Assembly: GCA_019022495.1 (NCBI GenBank)
Contig: JAFEKR010000005.1
Span: forward strand, 496,001-560,000
Direction of reading: 5' to 3'
DNA from: Epichloe hybrida
Taxonomy: Eukaryota; Ascomycota; Sordariomycetes; Hypocreales; Clavicipitaceae
Length of the DNA: 64,000 nt
A model generated the notes under the pieces. That model was not told the DNA's origin. It made no database searches and worked only from the letters and a program-made list of their open reading frames with translations. Of this stretch, positions 34,665-45,985 are shown piece after piece; within the stretch, counting starts at the first letter, position 1, and every line of letters starts with the position of its first letter. The position numbers were made by a program, and so were the translations under genes.

Positions 34665-37600
34665 CTAGAAAAAAAAACATTTTTGTTTGACATCAGCACA
34701 CCTTTCCCCCCCCTTCCCCCAATTTTCAGATTGTCCCAAGACGCATCGAAGCAGGTCGGGTTTGAGAAGAGGTAGCCAGCCGTATTTGCAGACTCGCATC
34801 ACGGAGTCGCCCAATATCCACCGGCTGCAGGTCAAGCCAAATTACCTTGCGCTCCGTGACCACTCACTAATCCCTTTGATTGTTCTCTTTCTCGTTTTTC
34901 CTTATGATGCATCTGAAGCCCAATTTCTCTCCTTTGCCCCATCATACATAACTTTCTGCCCAGACGTCTAAATGAATCGTTGAGCCCATGGCCCCCGTGC
35001 GTCTCCCATCGCGTGTACATGCATTATCTATGCTCTCACTGCGCCATGATATGAATACTATATTCTCGTTCCAGCAAGAAGTCGTACAAGGTCTTCGACA
35101 TTGTAATATCCAAAGTCCTCAAGCTCAGAAACGCCCCTATCCTCTACCGTCGATTCTTGAGCTGTTGTGGTGCTGAAGTCGACGCTTGCCAGACTCTGAT
35201 GACATAGATACGAGCCCTCATCCTATGAGGAGAACCATTGTCCTGTCATATTCTCGCCGTCTTCACTGCGTGAGCGACTCCCTGATGGCAGACCTTCTCC
35301 CATTATCTCATCACGATCCAGCCTTGCAGTGAATCGTACAGGTGAGCCCAGAGTCGCACGACTTTCGGAGGCTGAATCTCTTGACTCTGTTTTCGGAGGT
35401 TTCGGAGATGTCATGGTGACATTTGCAGGGGAATTGGGGCTTGCGTTTGTAGCTACCTCTGGGAACCCGATGCTTCGATCGTCAAAGGAATCACCACTTA
35501 CCTCAGAATTAACATCATCCTCCTCAACATCGCCTTCGTCGTCTTCCTCGTCGCTGCTGCTTCCGAACCCTGACATCAAAGTTCCGGCACTGATTGCAAA
35601 AGGGCCGATGCCGTTGCTGCTACCTTCGTTCGTTTCGATTCCCCCGTTCAACCCTGCTTCTGCCAGCGCGTTTGATCCGGTTGCAGATGCATTTCCGAGA
35701 CCGGAAAGACCAACTCCGCCCAAGCCACCCCCACCTCCTATGCTTGCAGAATTACCAAGAGCAACTTCGGGACGAACTCCTCCAAGGATGGCGTTGTCTC
35801 GCTCGCGTGTCTCCGCAAGGGCACCCTCGACGTAATTGATCCAGTCTTGGCTCATGACTTTGTCCAAGACCATCTCGGAAAGCAGCTCCGGAGGATGACG
35901 CTCGGTGAACTTGACGACCTCCTCAGCGATCAGGGTCAGATGGCCCATGTATCCCATGCGGGTCTTGTTCTTAGCTTGGGACGCATCGCTAGCCTGTTGG
36001 CCCTGAATAATGGCCGCGGTGACGTCGGCGGCCTCGAAGAGAGAAACGGCCAAGGTAGGATTATATCCGCGGTCCATGGGGCCGTTGAAGACTTGTTGTA
36101 CAATGTCATACACCACGTTATGCAAAAAGTTATTCCAAGGGTACGAGAAGAAGAATGACTGTCCTCTGGGTTAGTTTTGAAATCACAGAAGAAGAGAATA
36201 TTCCATGTTTGTGGCTTTTCTTACCAAAATTGCTGGCACGACACGATGCTCAACAAATTGCATCTTGAGATAATCCCCAACAACGGGTTCCAGCGGGAGG
36301 GTTGCCTCCAGTTGTGGCTCCTCTTTAGCAACTGGGGAGCCTTCAGGTGTGTCGGCTTTGGGGGGATATTCCGAGTCTGTCGTCTGAATTGCCCCTTGCA
36401 CGTCATTGGCTTCGGGTGTGTTTTGTTCTGTTGCAGATGACGGCGTCATGTTTGAGGACGAAAAGAGCGGAGCAGGCAAATCTTCAGGACGTGGCGATAG
36501 GCTGCCCTGCCGATTGTCTTCACGCAATTCATTAGGATCTAATGAGGCGCCGGGGGGGTTCGGCTCGGACAATGTAGAGGAAGACACGGAGAGGCCAGTT
36601 GCTCGCTCAGGGGATTGCAGATGCTCTTCGATTGCCTTGGCAGTCGTATCCAGGTCGGAGACCGTTGTGATGTCCTTGGCCTCCTCAAACTGGAAGCCTT
36701 CCGCAGGTTTCGGCTTCGAGGGAGATAGAGGTGCGACAACAAGATCAGGATCATCGAAGCGCTGTTCATTGACTTTGTCAGCTCCCACTGAGAGTCGCGG
36801 AGAGCTCAGCGGCTCGTCGACAAAATCGTCCTCATCCTTTTCGAGGAATGAAGGGGGAGGGGCAGGAACGATATCATCTTCTGCCTTGATAAATTCATGA
36901 AATGTGTCCTCACTCATCTCTTTGCTTGGCTCAACCTCTTCGAAACCGTCGTCATCGGCATTTGTCACCTCCAATCGTCGACCTTCCTCGTGAGCCCCGT
37001 GCGACATTCGCATAGTCAAGTCTTCAGTACTGGGTTCTTCTTCCCTCAAGGGGCCCAACTTGCCTTCGGTTCGAAGGCGATGGCGTTCGGCATCGCGAGT
37101 CGCTATCACCTGCTCCGATCCAACTTCGTTGAGCAAGCCCATGTTGCTGCAATGTAGCAATTCTGCCATCAATTCACAAGTTTTGAATCGATCAAAGCCA
37201 AGAGGTTCTAATTTCTCGCCAAATGTAGACTCAAGTCCGCCTTTCCACCCAGGTCCCTCCATGATAAGATCCATGAAATTTGGAATATTCTGCGCGAAAA
37301 GGCGCAGAAGGTGCCCCAGGTAGATGGGATCTCGACTAGATGGAATAGGGCTTGCTTCGGATCCTACATCGGGGTCGTAGTCTGAGTTGTTCTTCCTGAT
37401 GACCTCGATAACAATTCCAACACCGACGGTGAGCGGGTTGCCTCCTCCAAGCATGTAGTTTACGAGTTGCTGGACGCATGGCTCTGATACGAGTTGCCGA
37501 GTAAGCTCGTTCGGACCGATGCATTGCTGTTCGTTTTGCGAAGCATTTGCAGAAATCGTGATGATGGCCTTGATGAAATCACCAGCCGCTGTCTGTACGA

Positions 37601-38440
37601 CCCAATTGTGCTTGGGATCCAGGCAAGAGAGGAGCGTGGGGATGATGTCTTTCGAATAAAGCCACTACGATAACAATATCAAGGGTTAGAATTGAAGAGA
37701 ATTGGGCGCAGAGACCACCTTTCGAGTCGGTTACAAACCTCTACAATGCCTTGACCACTTTCGTTCCTATCCAGGGCAATAATCTTGAGAAGCAGATCCA
37801 TAATCATGGGACATTCGACATGCTTGAGCAGCTCAGGGACCACGTTCGGTATCGTTCGGAGGAGGTCCATCATATCATCAGTCTTCTTCTCGAAAAGAGA
37901 CTCATTGACCTTGGTGAAGTAGCTCGCCTGAAGAGGGTCCAAGGGAGCAGGCCGCTCGAGGAATTTCCAGAACCGGCGAACCAGCTCCCGGTTCTCGGTC
38001 AGGGCTTCATAAATGGACCATGTATCAGAGCTCAACACCTCGGAGGCAACGATGGCATATCGATTACGCTTCTTCTCTTGCTCTTCCTCGTCGTTGTCGG
38101 TCATGTCAGTGGCACGAGAAGACGCCCGCGGACGCGAGAAGGGCAGCAGGCGATTTTTTCCCCTTGTTTCTTCGTCGGTGGGGTCTTCGGGCGTCGCGAA
38201 GACTTCGAGTTTCGGGGCCACCACATATTCCAATAGCTTCTCAAGAATCTTATCCTCACGGAGGTACTCGATCAGCTTGGAGTTATGCTGCTTGAGCTCC
38301 TGGATCAGCTTGGAGTTATGCTGCTTGAGCTCCTGGATCAGATCGCTCTCATCCAAGAGTTCCTCGAGGGTGAAGTCGGGCTTGTCGAGGATGGTATCAA
38401 TGGTGGAGATGTTGGCGTAACCGCCAAATCTCCAAAACAT
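33942..38440 (-). CDS. SAPS-family Sit4/PP6 phosphatase-associated protein, multi-exon
   Basis: SAPS proteins are regulatory partners of the Sit4/PP6 protein phosphatase in cell-cycle and nutrient signalling. Exon 1 (38440-37739) starts MFWRFGGYANISTIDTIL and carries the conserved DLIQELKQHNSKLIEYLRED region, here with an 11-residue duplication. Exon 2 (37664-36225) and exon 3 (36158-35223) follow through 74-bp and 66-bp introns (donors GTTTGT and GTAAGA, acceptors CGTAG and GACAG), all phase 0. Exon 3 reaches a stop at 35223 after 1,025 residues. A further exon (34664-33942) begins after a TTTTTTTCTAG acceptor and encodes FRAYTDPLSNTGN, a proline run, SRARLQLAARLAMH and an acidic tail, which I recall as typical of the C-terminus of fungal SAPS proteins. 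The join between exon 3 and this exon is not resolved. Confidence 0.88.
34665..35222 (-). other. Unresolved segment between SAPS exons 3 and C-terminal exon
   Basis: About 560 bases separate the stop that closes exon 3 from the C-terminal exon. In the exon-3 frame the 54 codons after the TAG are open and then meet another TAG. I could not find a donor upstream of the stop that joins in frame to the acceptor at 34665-34668. An additional exon, a long intron with a weak donor, or a genuine truncation are all possible. Confidence 0.5.
38282..38347. repeat. 33-bp in-frame tandem duplication in SAPS exon 1
   Basis: A 33-base unit occurs twice in tandem with no differences that I can see. It makes the protein read LIQELKQHNSK twice in a row, inside a conserved helix near residues 34-56. 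The phase is kept, so the reading frame continues. Confidence 0.95.
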
Positions 38441-39787
38441 GGCGGCGGTTATATGTCACGGCGCCGGGCGACGAACAGCACCGGCGGTTGAGGCGGAGGA
38501 AATGGAAGAGAATGGGCGCGGCGAGCCGGATCATGTACTGGGCTGCAGAACTGGGCCGGTGTTGGGAATCCTTTGGGGCATTCGGCTGAAGCACGCTGAC
38601 AAAAGGAACGTCGAGGACGTCGAGGACCCGGCTGGCGGCGCTGGGGTGGAGTCGAGTAGCAGAAAGGAGAAAATGCGTCACACAGCACGACTGCGCGGTC
38701 GGCCAACAACGCGTGCGATGCAGTGCTGGACCTGGTCTGGATGCTGTGGTGAAGAGACAGCGATGCGACAATGACAATGATGAACGGCAATGCTGGAGAG
38801 CAGATGCGGTGGAGGGTGCACCACAGCCGGTTGCGTATCGGGTTTTCAAGAGTCTCGAGGTTGAGGGCATAGGATGTGGCTTTTGGCGGCTTTGGCCCTG
38901 GCTTTGGCCCCGTCGTGGATTCGGGCAGGGCAGGGTGGTGAAGTAACGTGGTTGGGCACTGTTCACTGTTCACAGTTCACTGCTCCACTGTTCGCTGTTC
39001 CACTGTTCAGAGATCCGGGCCGTGTTGTAACTTGTCTGTTCATTCGGATCTGGCTGTGGGCCTGGCCTGGGCCTGGCCTAGCCGCCTAGGCCTAGCTCAG
39101 GCTGTTACACCTGTCACTGTACATATTAGCTGCCCTGGGCCCATCGGTCCTACATATGTACAGTGACAGTGCAATACGCAAAATACCCACCTGGCTTAGG
39201 TACGATGGATGTACCTAGGCATGCACGGTGAGTGACCAATGTAATACTCGGCCCATTGATCGCACGCAAAGTTAGCAGTGTCTCACCCGCCATAGTTGTT
39301 CGCCGTCAAAATACAATGTCTGTGTGGCGAGGTGAAACTGCGTGAGTCGCCGAGGTGACCAGATCTTCCTCGTCCAAAGAGCGCGCCTGGCTGTTCATGA
39401 TGAAATGAACGCTCTGGGTGACTCGGCCGTCAATCCTGGTCCGCCACGTTTCTAGTTTCGGCTCCCCGCATTTCCACGGGTCATCGCCTCAGGGCTGCGA
39501 TGCCGAGGCTGACTGCTACTGCACGGAATATATCATGTACACAAGGATACCCGGGGTCCGATCCAGTCGTCGTGGTGCGCCGGGGGTTTTCCACGGGACT
39601 GTCCCAATGGTGGTTGGTATTCATGCAGATGTCCGACCACCAAGACATCGATTTTCCAGGTTATCTTGTCATCCACGGCGACTAATCGAGGACAGCAGTA
39701 CAGATGCATGGAAATCATGGGACATTGTAGAAGTGGTCGGGGGCATCGTGGGTGCCCATCATAGTATTGAACTTTAACAAGAAATCT
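38441..39787. other. Intergenic region upstream of SAPS
   Basis: About 1.35 kb hold no gene. It contains a degenerate repeat built on CACTGTTC (38955-39012), a palindrome-rich GCCTAGGC stretch near 39070-39100 and a 16-bp perfect inverted repeat (39111-39126 with 39154-39169). The SAPS promoter must lie on its left side and the 3' end of the G-patch gene on its right. Confidence 0.55.
39111..39169. repeat. Perfect 16-bp inverted repeat with 27-base loop
   Basis: CTGTCACTGTACATAT at 39111-39126 is repeated as its exact reverse complement at 39154-39169. No coding sequence overlaps it. It could fold as a hairpin in RNA or bind a dimeric factor. Confidence 0.85.
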
Positions 39788-42151
39788 TTATACAATGTTC
39801 ATCATCTGTAACCCCTTGTCCAACTCCATCTTGACACCCTTTATACCAGCCATATCTTTGAGCAACACGCCTCGCCACCACGTATACCATTCTGCAACTT
39901 CTTGCAGATCTGCTTCTGCGAGCGTCAACCACTCTCGCAACTTTTCGTACCACATTGGAAAGACATTTTGCACGAGCACCTCGGCCATGACTCCTGCGCT
40001 GAGCATCCGGTTCCATTTCATAACGCCAATAAGAACTGGCAGATATGGTTCCTGGTCAGCAGGATCAACACGAAAGTTGGTCCGCAGGTACCGACCCATG
40101 GATGGCAGAACGTGAGACATGATCAGGGGCCTCCATTGGCTGCCAAGAATATCTTCCCACTGCTTCAGGCCAGGGACAGTCCCGCGTTCAAACTCCCAGA
40201 CATCAATCAGTTGTCGGAACTTCCTCTTGACATCTGCCACCAGGCCGGTGCCCTTGGGGTCTAAATGGTATGGCGGTAGATATTGCAGCCAGGGGAAAAG
40301 CCAAATGTGGGGGAGATGGTGACTTTGGCGTTTTTTCTTGGGGTTCCAGTCCGAAAGAGCCGCCTCGAGTTTTCGCGCAACGTGATCCATGACCTGAGCC
40401 CGTACAAAAGGGGGGAGCAAATCATTCCAGCTATCCACTACGTCAAGCATGGGACCAGGCTCCAGGGGATCCCACTCCCGTACTGCAGCGACAGCCTTTG
40501 GGAGCCAGATTTTGTACATCATGCTCTCGTATGATGTTGTTGCTTTCTGGTGTTTTCGATAAATCCCATCCAGGTTGGTATTATCCGAGTTCCCCTTGTT
40601 CACTATTCGTGCTTCGTTCGGCGATTTCATCAACATTCCGGATAAGCCCTTCAGCTCTGAAGTAAATTTTGACGGCTCATCAAGAGGATTCCATTCTGCG
40701 TCTTTCAAAAAAGGATGAATGGCAGCAACAGCAAGATCAGTAGTTTCTGAGTTTGCTGCATCACCTTCAAAAGCCTTCTGTAAACAGGCGAGAACTTGGC
40801 TCAGATCAGACTCGGTCGTGAGTTCATGGGTGACCATGCCGGATAGGTTGTGCAGCCTCTTGAAATCGGCGCGCAGGTCTTCAATTTCCCGTTCCCTCTC
40901 TTTAAGCTCCAGGTCCACCCATGCCCTTCTTTCTTCCAGATTTCTCCATTCTTCTGAAAAGGCCTGAAGATCAGCTTGGGCCCTTCTTACTAATTTCCGT
41001 GCTTCAATAAGTTCCGGAGTATCTGAGACACCAGAAGTGGGTGTCATAATCCCACTAGTCGAGGTCAGCATCTTGCTCCTTGGCCCGGTCATGTCTAGAA
41101 TCGGTGTGAATGCTTCAGGTATGTGCAAGCCGGGCGCTGAGGCTTTAAGCTCTTCAACCGTCAAGTACTTTTTCTTCGGTCGTCGAGGCGTGCTGACACC
41201 ACTGCCAGCGACACCGCCCGGTGCCTTCTTTTTGGCTCTCCTTCGTTTCTTCTCCTCCTCATCTGAGTCGACGACTTTTTCACCGCGCATCTCAGCTTGT
41301 CTTTTTTCTTCTTTGCGCTCTTGTTCGGATTTCTCCTTGACAGCGCCCAAGCCAATGCCCTGTGGACGTAAATTCGCTTCGATGATGAGGTTTCTCCCTT
41401 GTCCCTCTTTGCCAAGACCCTTGCCCTCAACGTAGCCCATCTTTGCCATCATTCGTGCGCCAAACCCCTTGGCGTTAATCTTTCCTTTAGCTGTAAAAGT
41501 GCTTGGTTGTGGTTTGTTTTGCGGGTTTGCCTGGGGGCTGTCGGGTACCCGTAAGACAGGCTCTCTGGCAGATGAAGGTACAAAACCCATCCCGAGAACA
41601 CCTTTCCCATCGAATTTGGATTTCACTTTCAAGCCCGCGACATCTCTTTTGCCGTCATTGTCGTCGTTGTAGTTCTGTTCAGATCTGCTAAATGCGGGCC
41701 TTAAGCCACGGCCAAACCCCAAGCCGACGCCAGCAGAAGCGTCATCATCGTCCTCATCCTCTCCTTCGTCCTCATCCTGCTCACTTATGGCGCCATTACC
41801 CAACACTGGTCGATTGTCATTCTGTTCCATCTCATCTTCAGCGTCATTTGATTTCGTGGCTGATGATACAAATGCCATGCCCTTGTTCCGCAACGTCTCC
41901 CGCTTCCATCGTGAATGAGGTCCATCATCCTCGCTGTCGGATCCAAAAATTCCCAGGGCTGCCTTCTCTTTACTATTCTTGCCAACACGTCGTTTCTTTC
42001 TGGGACGAAAGTCTCCAAGGTCATTATCGCCCGTCTCTATGCCTGGGATTCGGTACTCGTCGTCATCTTCGGATGCTGAGGACGAAAATTCGGCGGCCGA
42101 TGCTTTGTTCAGGCGGGACGGGTCGAATGAATATCCATCATTATTGTCCAT
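39788..42151 (-). CDS. G-patch/GCFC spliceosome disassembly factor (TFIP11/Ntr1-like)
   Basis: TFIP11/Ntr1 proteins bring the helicase Prp43 to the intron-lariat spliceosome through a G-patch and act in the nucleus. The gene is a single exon of 787 codons, counted from the ATG at 42151 that opens MDNNDGYSFDPSRLNK. The frame runs 29 codons further upstream to 42238, but that extension is unlike the family. An acidic, Ser-rich N-terminus contains basic KKRR. The G-patch is at about residues 225-270 (KGFGARMMAKMGYVEGKGLG, then RPQGIGLG). A Lys/Glu-rich stretch, a helical segment near 400-440 and a GCFC-type domain follow (LDEPSKF, then RVDPADQEPYLPVL-type sequence). The gene is divergent from the Stu2-like gene, with about 1 kb between starts. 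Confidence in the family is high. Confidence 0.93.
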   Translation of the reverse strand: MDNNDGYSFDPSRLNKASAAEFSSSASEDDDEYRIPGIETGDNDLGDFRPRKKRRVGKNSKEKAALGIFGSDSEDDGPHSRWKRETLRNKGMAFVSSATKSNDAEDEMEQNDNRPVLGNGAISEQDEDEGEDEDDDDASAGVGLGFGRGLRPAFSRSEQNYNDDNDGKRDVAGLKVKSKFDGKGVLGMGFVPSSAREPVLRVPDSPQANPQNKPQPSTFTAKGKINAKGFGARMMAKMGYVEGKGLGKEGQGRNLIIEANLRPQGIGLGAVKEKSEQERKEEKRQAEMRGEKVVDSDEEEKKRRRAKKKAPGGVAGSGVSTPRRPKKKYLTVEELKASAPGLHIPEAFTPILDMTGPRSKMLTSTSGIMTPTSGVSDTPELIEARKLVRRAQADLQAFSEEWRNLEERRAWVDLELKEREREIEDLRADFKRLHNLSGMVTHELTTESDLSQVLACLQKAFEGDAANSETTDLAVAAIHPFLKDAEWNPLDEPSKFTSELKGLSGMLMKSPNEARIVNKGNSDNTNLDGIYRKHQKATTSYESMMYKIWLPKAVAAVREWDPLEPGPMLDVVDSWNDLLPPFVRAQVMDHVARKLEAALSDWNPKKKRQSHHLPHIWLFPWLQYLPPYHLDPKGTGLVADVKRKFRQLIDVWEFERGTVPGLKQWEDILGSQWRPLIMSHVLPSMGRYLRTNFRVDPADQEPYLPVLIGVMKWNRMLSAGVMAEVLVQNVFPMWYEKLREWLTLAEADLQEVAEWYTWWRGVLLKDMAGIKGVKMELDKGLQMMNIV

Positions 42152-43160
42152 TATTGCGGGAGTGCCTGAAGCTTCAGGAGCTACGACGAGGACGTGGCAA
42201 TTTCGTTCATTTTTTCGCGCCGTGCAGGGCAGTGTCAAAGGCTGTTGCTAAACAACCAATTTGCGCCAGCGACTGGTAGCAATTGAAACCATGTGACCTG
42301 GCCACATTCGATCATGGCGTTGTTGTTTCTGGGGCAATGGAACCAAACAAAAGGCCCTTGGGGGGATCTATGTGACGGTCGGGCTCTGATTGGTTCCGTT
42401 TAGGCAGCCCATCGCTGCCCTATGCTGCCCATGCTTCAGGGGTGGTCAGCCCCGCCAAGTGACCCAGCGTCCGTCTGACTTGGTCCGCAGTTCAATTCCG
42501 TGCCATCGTCCCTTATTACTTTCGACAGTTTCTTTTTAGACGGCGCATGCATGCTCTGGATCTTCCTCCTAATATATTTTGCCGAAGGTAGGTTGCTTTT
42601 CAACCCGGAGATTGTGCCCTGATTTGACGCTGTCCTCGCGCGAGACCTCGATCTCAATTACCTCTCCATTCTTTTCCAATGTTGTTGTTCCCTTTGAGCC
42701 CCCCCCCCCCCCTTCAAACACGCGATATTGCCTGGCGCAAACCAAGTCTCCAAGTCTACCACACTTTTCTCCTTGCTGACAACTCCTCGAAAGAGGAAAC
42801 CGCGAACTGATTATTTCGGTCGCTATTTCTCTATTAGAAGCTAGAAGCCACGACTTCGTCCTCGACCGATTCATCCTGCGTTGCTCCAGCGTTGACGACT
42901 AGTTGCACGCAAACCTGTCATCTCTTTACCGGTACGTGCACGCCCATGTTGACTTGCAGATGATGTTTGCGTGCCCTCGAGTTAACTCAAGGTCATGCAT
43001 TTCAATCTCATACACGTGGACCATGGAAGTGAATCCGCATCGTCGTGGTATACAAAAACTGATTACGAAGATAGTTCACTTCGTGAAAACAGATTCTCGT
43101 CCTCCCCACAAACCTCCCCCTAACCTTGTTCATCTTGATCTCGGTCGGCCGGTATACGAT
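42152..43160. promoter_or_regulatory. Divergent intergenic region between TFIP11-like and Stu2-like genes
   Basis: About 1 kb separate the two divergent start codons, so both promoters must lie here. A poly-C tract of about 14 bases sits at about 42700-42713. No further ORF looks real. I did not find a clear TATA box that fits either gene. Confidence 0.6.
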
Positions 43161-45985
43161 ATGGCGGACCAGGAAGAGGACTTTAGCTCCTTGCCGTTGT
43201 CTGATCGATTTACTCATAAGGTAAATATTGTTGCAGTCCCGTCAATCCGAGAAGAGCTAACCTCTAGATCAGATTTGGAAAGTCAGAAAGGCCGCGTACG
43301 AGAGTGCTGCAAAGCAATTTGCCGTATCCCCCAGTGAATCCGATCCTTGCTTCCGTCCATTTCTCAACGACCCCAATCTATGGAAGTCAGCAGTTACAGA
43401 TTCCAACGTTGCTGCGCAACAAGAAGCCATCATTGCTCTCTGTGCATTTCTCAAGTATGGCGGACGCGACTGTGCATTGCGAACTCGCGGATTGACTATT
43501 ACACCCATGGTGGAGAAATGCTTGTCATCAACAAGAGCAGCCACGAAGCAAAATGCTCAGGAGGCTTTGCTCCTGTACATTGAACTCGACGTAGCCGGCC
43601 CGGTAGTGGAAGACATCTTGCCTGGTCTGTCAAACAAAGTTCCTAAGAATGTCGCGGCAACGCTGAATGCTCTTACTGCCGTTTTTCACAACTACGGCTG
43701 TAAACTCGTGGACCCGAAACCTGTGCTCAAAACCTTACCAAAGGTCTTCGGTGCTGCTGACAAGAACGTGCGTGCCGAAGCAACGAACCTTGCTGTTGAA
43801 TTGTACAGATGGTTGCGCGAGGCTATGAAACCGATGTTCTGGGGGGAATTGAAACCAACACAGCAGATGGATCTGGAGGCACAATTCGAGAAGGTGAAGG
43901 CCGAACCGCCGCCCAAACAAGAGCGCTTGCTTCGATCACAACAGGCAGCAGCGGACTCTGCACCAGCGGGTGGTGACTATTGTGACGAAGGCGAAGCTGA
44001 AGAGGAAGAGGCTGCAGAAGTGGATGCGTTCTCTCTTGCCGAACCAGAAGACATCACCAAGAAAGTCCCTGCCAACTTCACCGATATGCTTGCCTCCTCA
44101 AAATGGAAAGATCGCAAAGAGGCCGTCGATGCGTTATCTCAGGCTTTAAACGTCCCACGAATCAAGGACGGCGACTTCAATGAGGTGAATCGAGGTCTTG
44201 CCAAGTGTATGAAGGATGCCAATGTTGCTGTGGTCACGCAGGCGGCACTGTGCATCCAACAATTGGCTCTCGGCTTGCGCCATCATTATGGCAAGTATCG
44301 TGGTGTCGTCATGCAGCCCATTATGGATCGCTTGAAGGAGAAGAAGGCAACGGTCTCAGACGCCCTCGGTGCAGCTCTGGATGCGGTCTTTGCATCTACA
44401 AGTCTAAGTGACTGCCTCGAAGACATCATCGCCTATCTGAGCAACAAGAACCCCCAGGTCAAGGAGGGGACCATGAAATTTCTCATCCGCTGCCTACGCA
44501 CGACGAGGACGGTTCCCGCGAAACCTGAAATCGCCGCTATCTGCGAAGCAGGCAAGAAGCTGCTCTCAGAGTCTAGCCCAGCTCTCAGAGACGGGGGCGC
44601 CGAAATATTGGGAACAGTAATGAAGATTATTGGTGAACGAGCGATGACTCCGTATCTCGAAGGTCTGGATGAGATTCGCAAGACAAAGGTCAAGGAGTTT
44701 TTTGAGACCGCCGAGGTAAAGGCCAAGGAAAAGCCAAAGCCTCCACCAGCAGCCAGAGCTCCTCCCCCTTCAGCAAAGAAACCGCTTGGTGCAAAGAAGC
44801 CTGTCGCCAAAAAAGTAGCTCCCCCAGTAATGCCTCAAGAGATAACTTCCCCGACTACCCCAGCTGCCAGACCCGCTGCAGCTGGGAGCAAACCAGGCGC
44901 CACTAAGCCCTCAGGTCTGGCCGGTTTGAAAGCTCCTCAGAAACGTACGATTGGCGGCCCCGGAGCAGCCTCACCACGCAGGCCTGCAGCAGGACAACCC
45001 GTTATGCCTCTTGATGACGAAACTGCAGCACCGGCGCCACAGCCTCGACTCGGCCTGTCTCGAGGCCTCGCTGGAAGATCCTTAGCCAAGCCTACAGCCG
45101 GCCCCATCATGCCGGCAGCGGATTCCCCGCCCCCATCCAGTGGCCTCACGGCGGTTGAGCGCGCCGAACTAGAAGAACTCCGAGCATCGAACGAACGTCT
45201 CTCGCGTCAAGTAGATGATATGCGACAGGAGAGGAACAAATTTATGTCGGAAATCCAGGAGCTGAAGAATCAAAACGCTGGTCTCATTGAGGATCATACA
45301 AGAGACGTCCTCAGTATCAAGGCTAAGGAAACGCAGCTTGTTCGGGCTCGGAGTGATGCCGAGGCAACCGAGCAAGTCAATGAGCGCTTGAGGAGAGAAT
45401 TAGATCGACTGAAGAAAGCGCTGAGCCGGGCTGAAGGCCTTGGCGCATCGCCGGGACTGGGCAGTCCAGGTACGTAGATCTTTACGAAACTTGATTTGCA
45501 AATATGCGGAACTAACAAGATTTTGTCAGTAACGTCACCCATACGTGATGATATAGGCATCTACCGCGATTCTGGAGCTACTTCAACCAACCGCCACAGA
45601 ATGAGCTTCACGAGCACCATGTCGGAAGAGAAGGAAAACGGGGAGCTATCATATCCTAGGAGTAAACTCAGCCCCGAACTTCGACATAGCGGCAGTGGAC
45701 CATCCTCCGGACGTGGCTCTCCTGCTAGAGGGTTCCGGAATACCGCGACTCCGTCATACGACAACATGGAGTCTAATGGACCCATCGCTAGGGAGCGGCC
45801 AATTTCGTCACTACCTCAACCTACAGGAGGCGGTGGTGTCGAAAGCTGGAGACGTGCAGCTGAGGTCACTAGCCAACTTAAAGCTCGCATTGAACAAATG
45901 AAGGTGAGTGAAAGAAGACGTGCTTTGCATCTTAGAGTCCTTCTCTGACGCGCAATAGGCTAAACAAGGGTTTGCTCGCCCCTGA
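43161..45985 (+). CDS. Stu2/Alp14/XMAP215-family TOG-domain microtubule polymerase
   Basis: This family binds tubulin through TOG domains, speeds microtubule plus-end growth and acts at spindle poles and kinetochores. Exons are 43161-43220, 43273-45469, 45530-45903 and 45959-45985, giving 885 residues, close to yeast Stu2. Donors are GTAAAT, GTACGT and GTGAGT; branch sites GCTAAC and ACTAAC are visible in introns 1 and 2. Two TOG repeats are at about 20-245 and 285-515, the first opening with IWKVRKAAYESAAKQF. A Pro/Ala/Lys-rich basic linker (about 515-645) follows, then a coiled coil (about 648-735; ELEELRASNERLSRQVDDM), a Ser-rich stretch and a short helical end with SWRRAAEVTSQLKARIEQMK. 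The final exon is only 27 bases. The second exon alone would miss the N-terminus and the tail, so the splicing matters. Confidence 0.94.

Noticed and set aside
39788..42238. Upstream Met at 42238 as the start of the G-patch protein
   Set aside because: The 29 extra residues are unlike the family, whereas the ATG at 42151 begins a typical acidic N-terminus.
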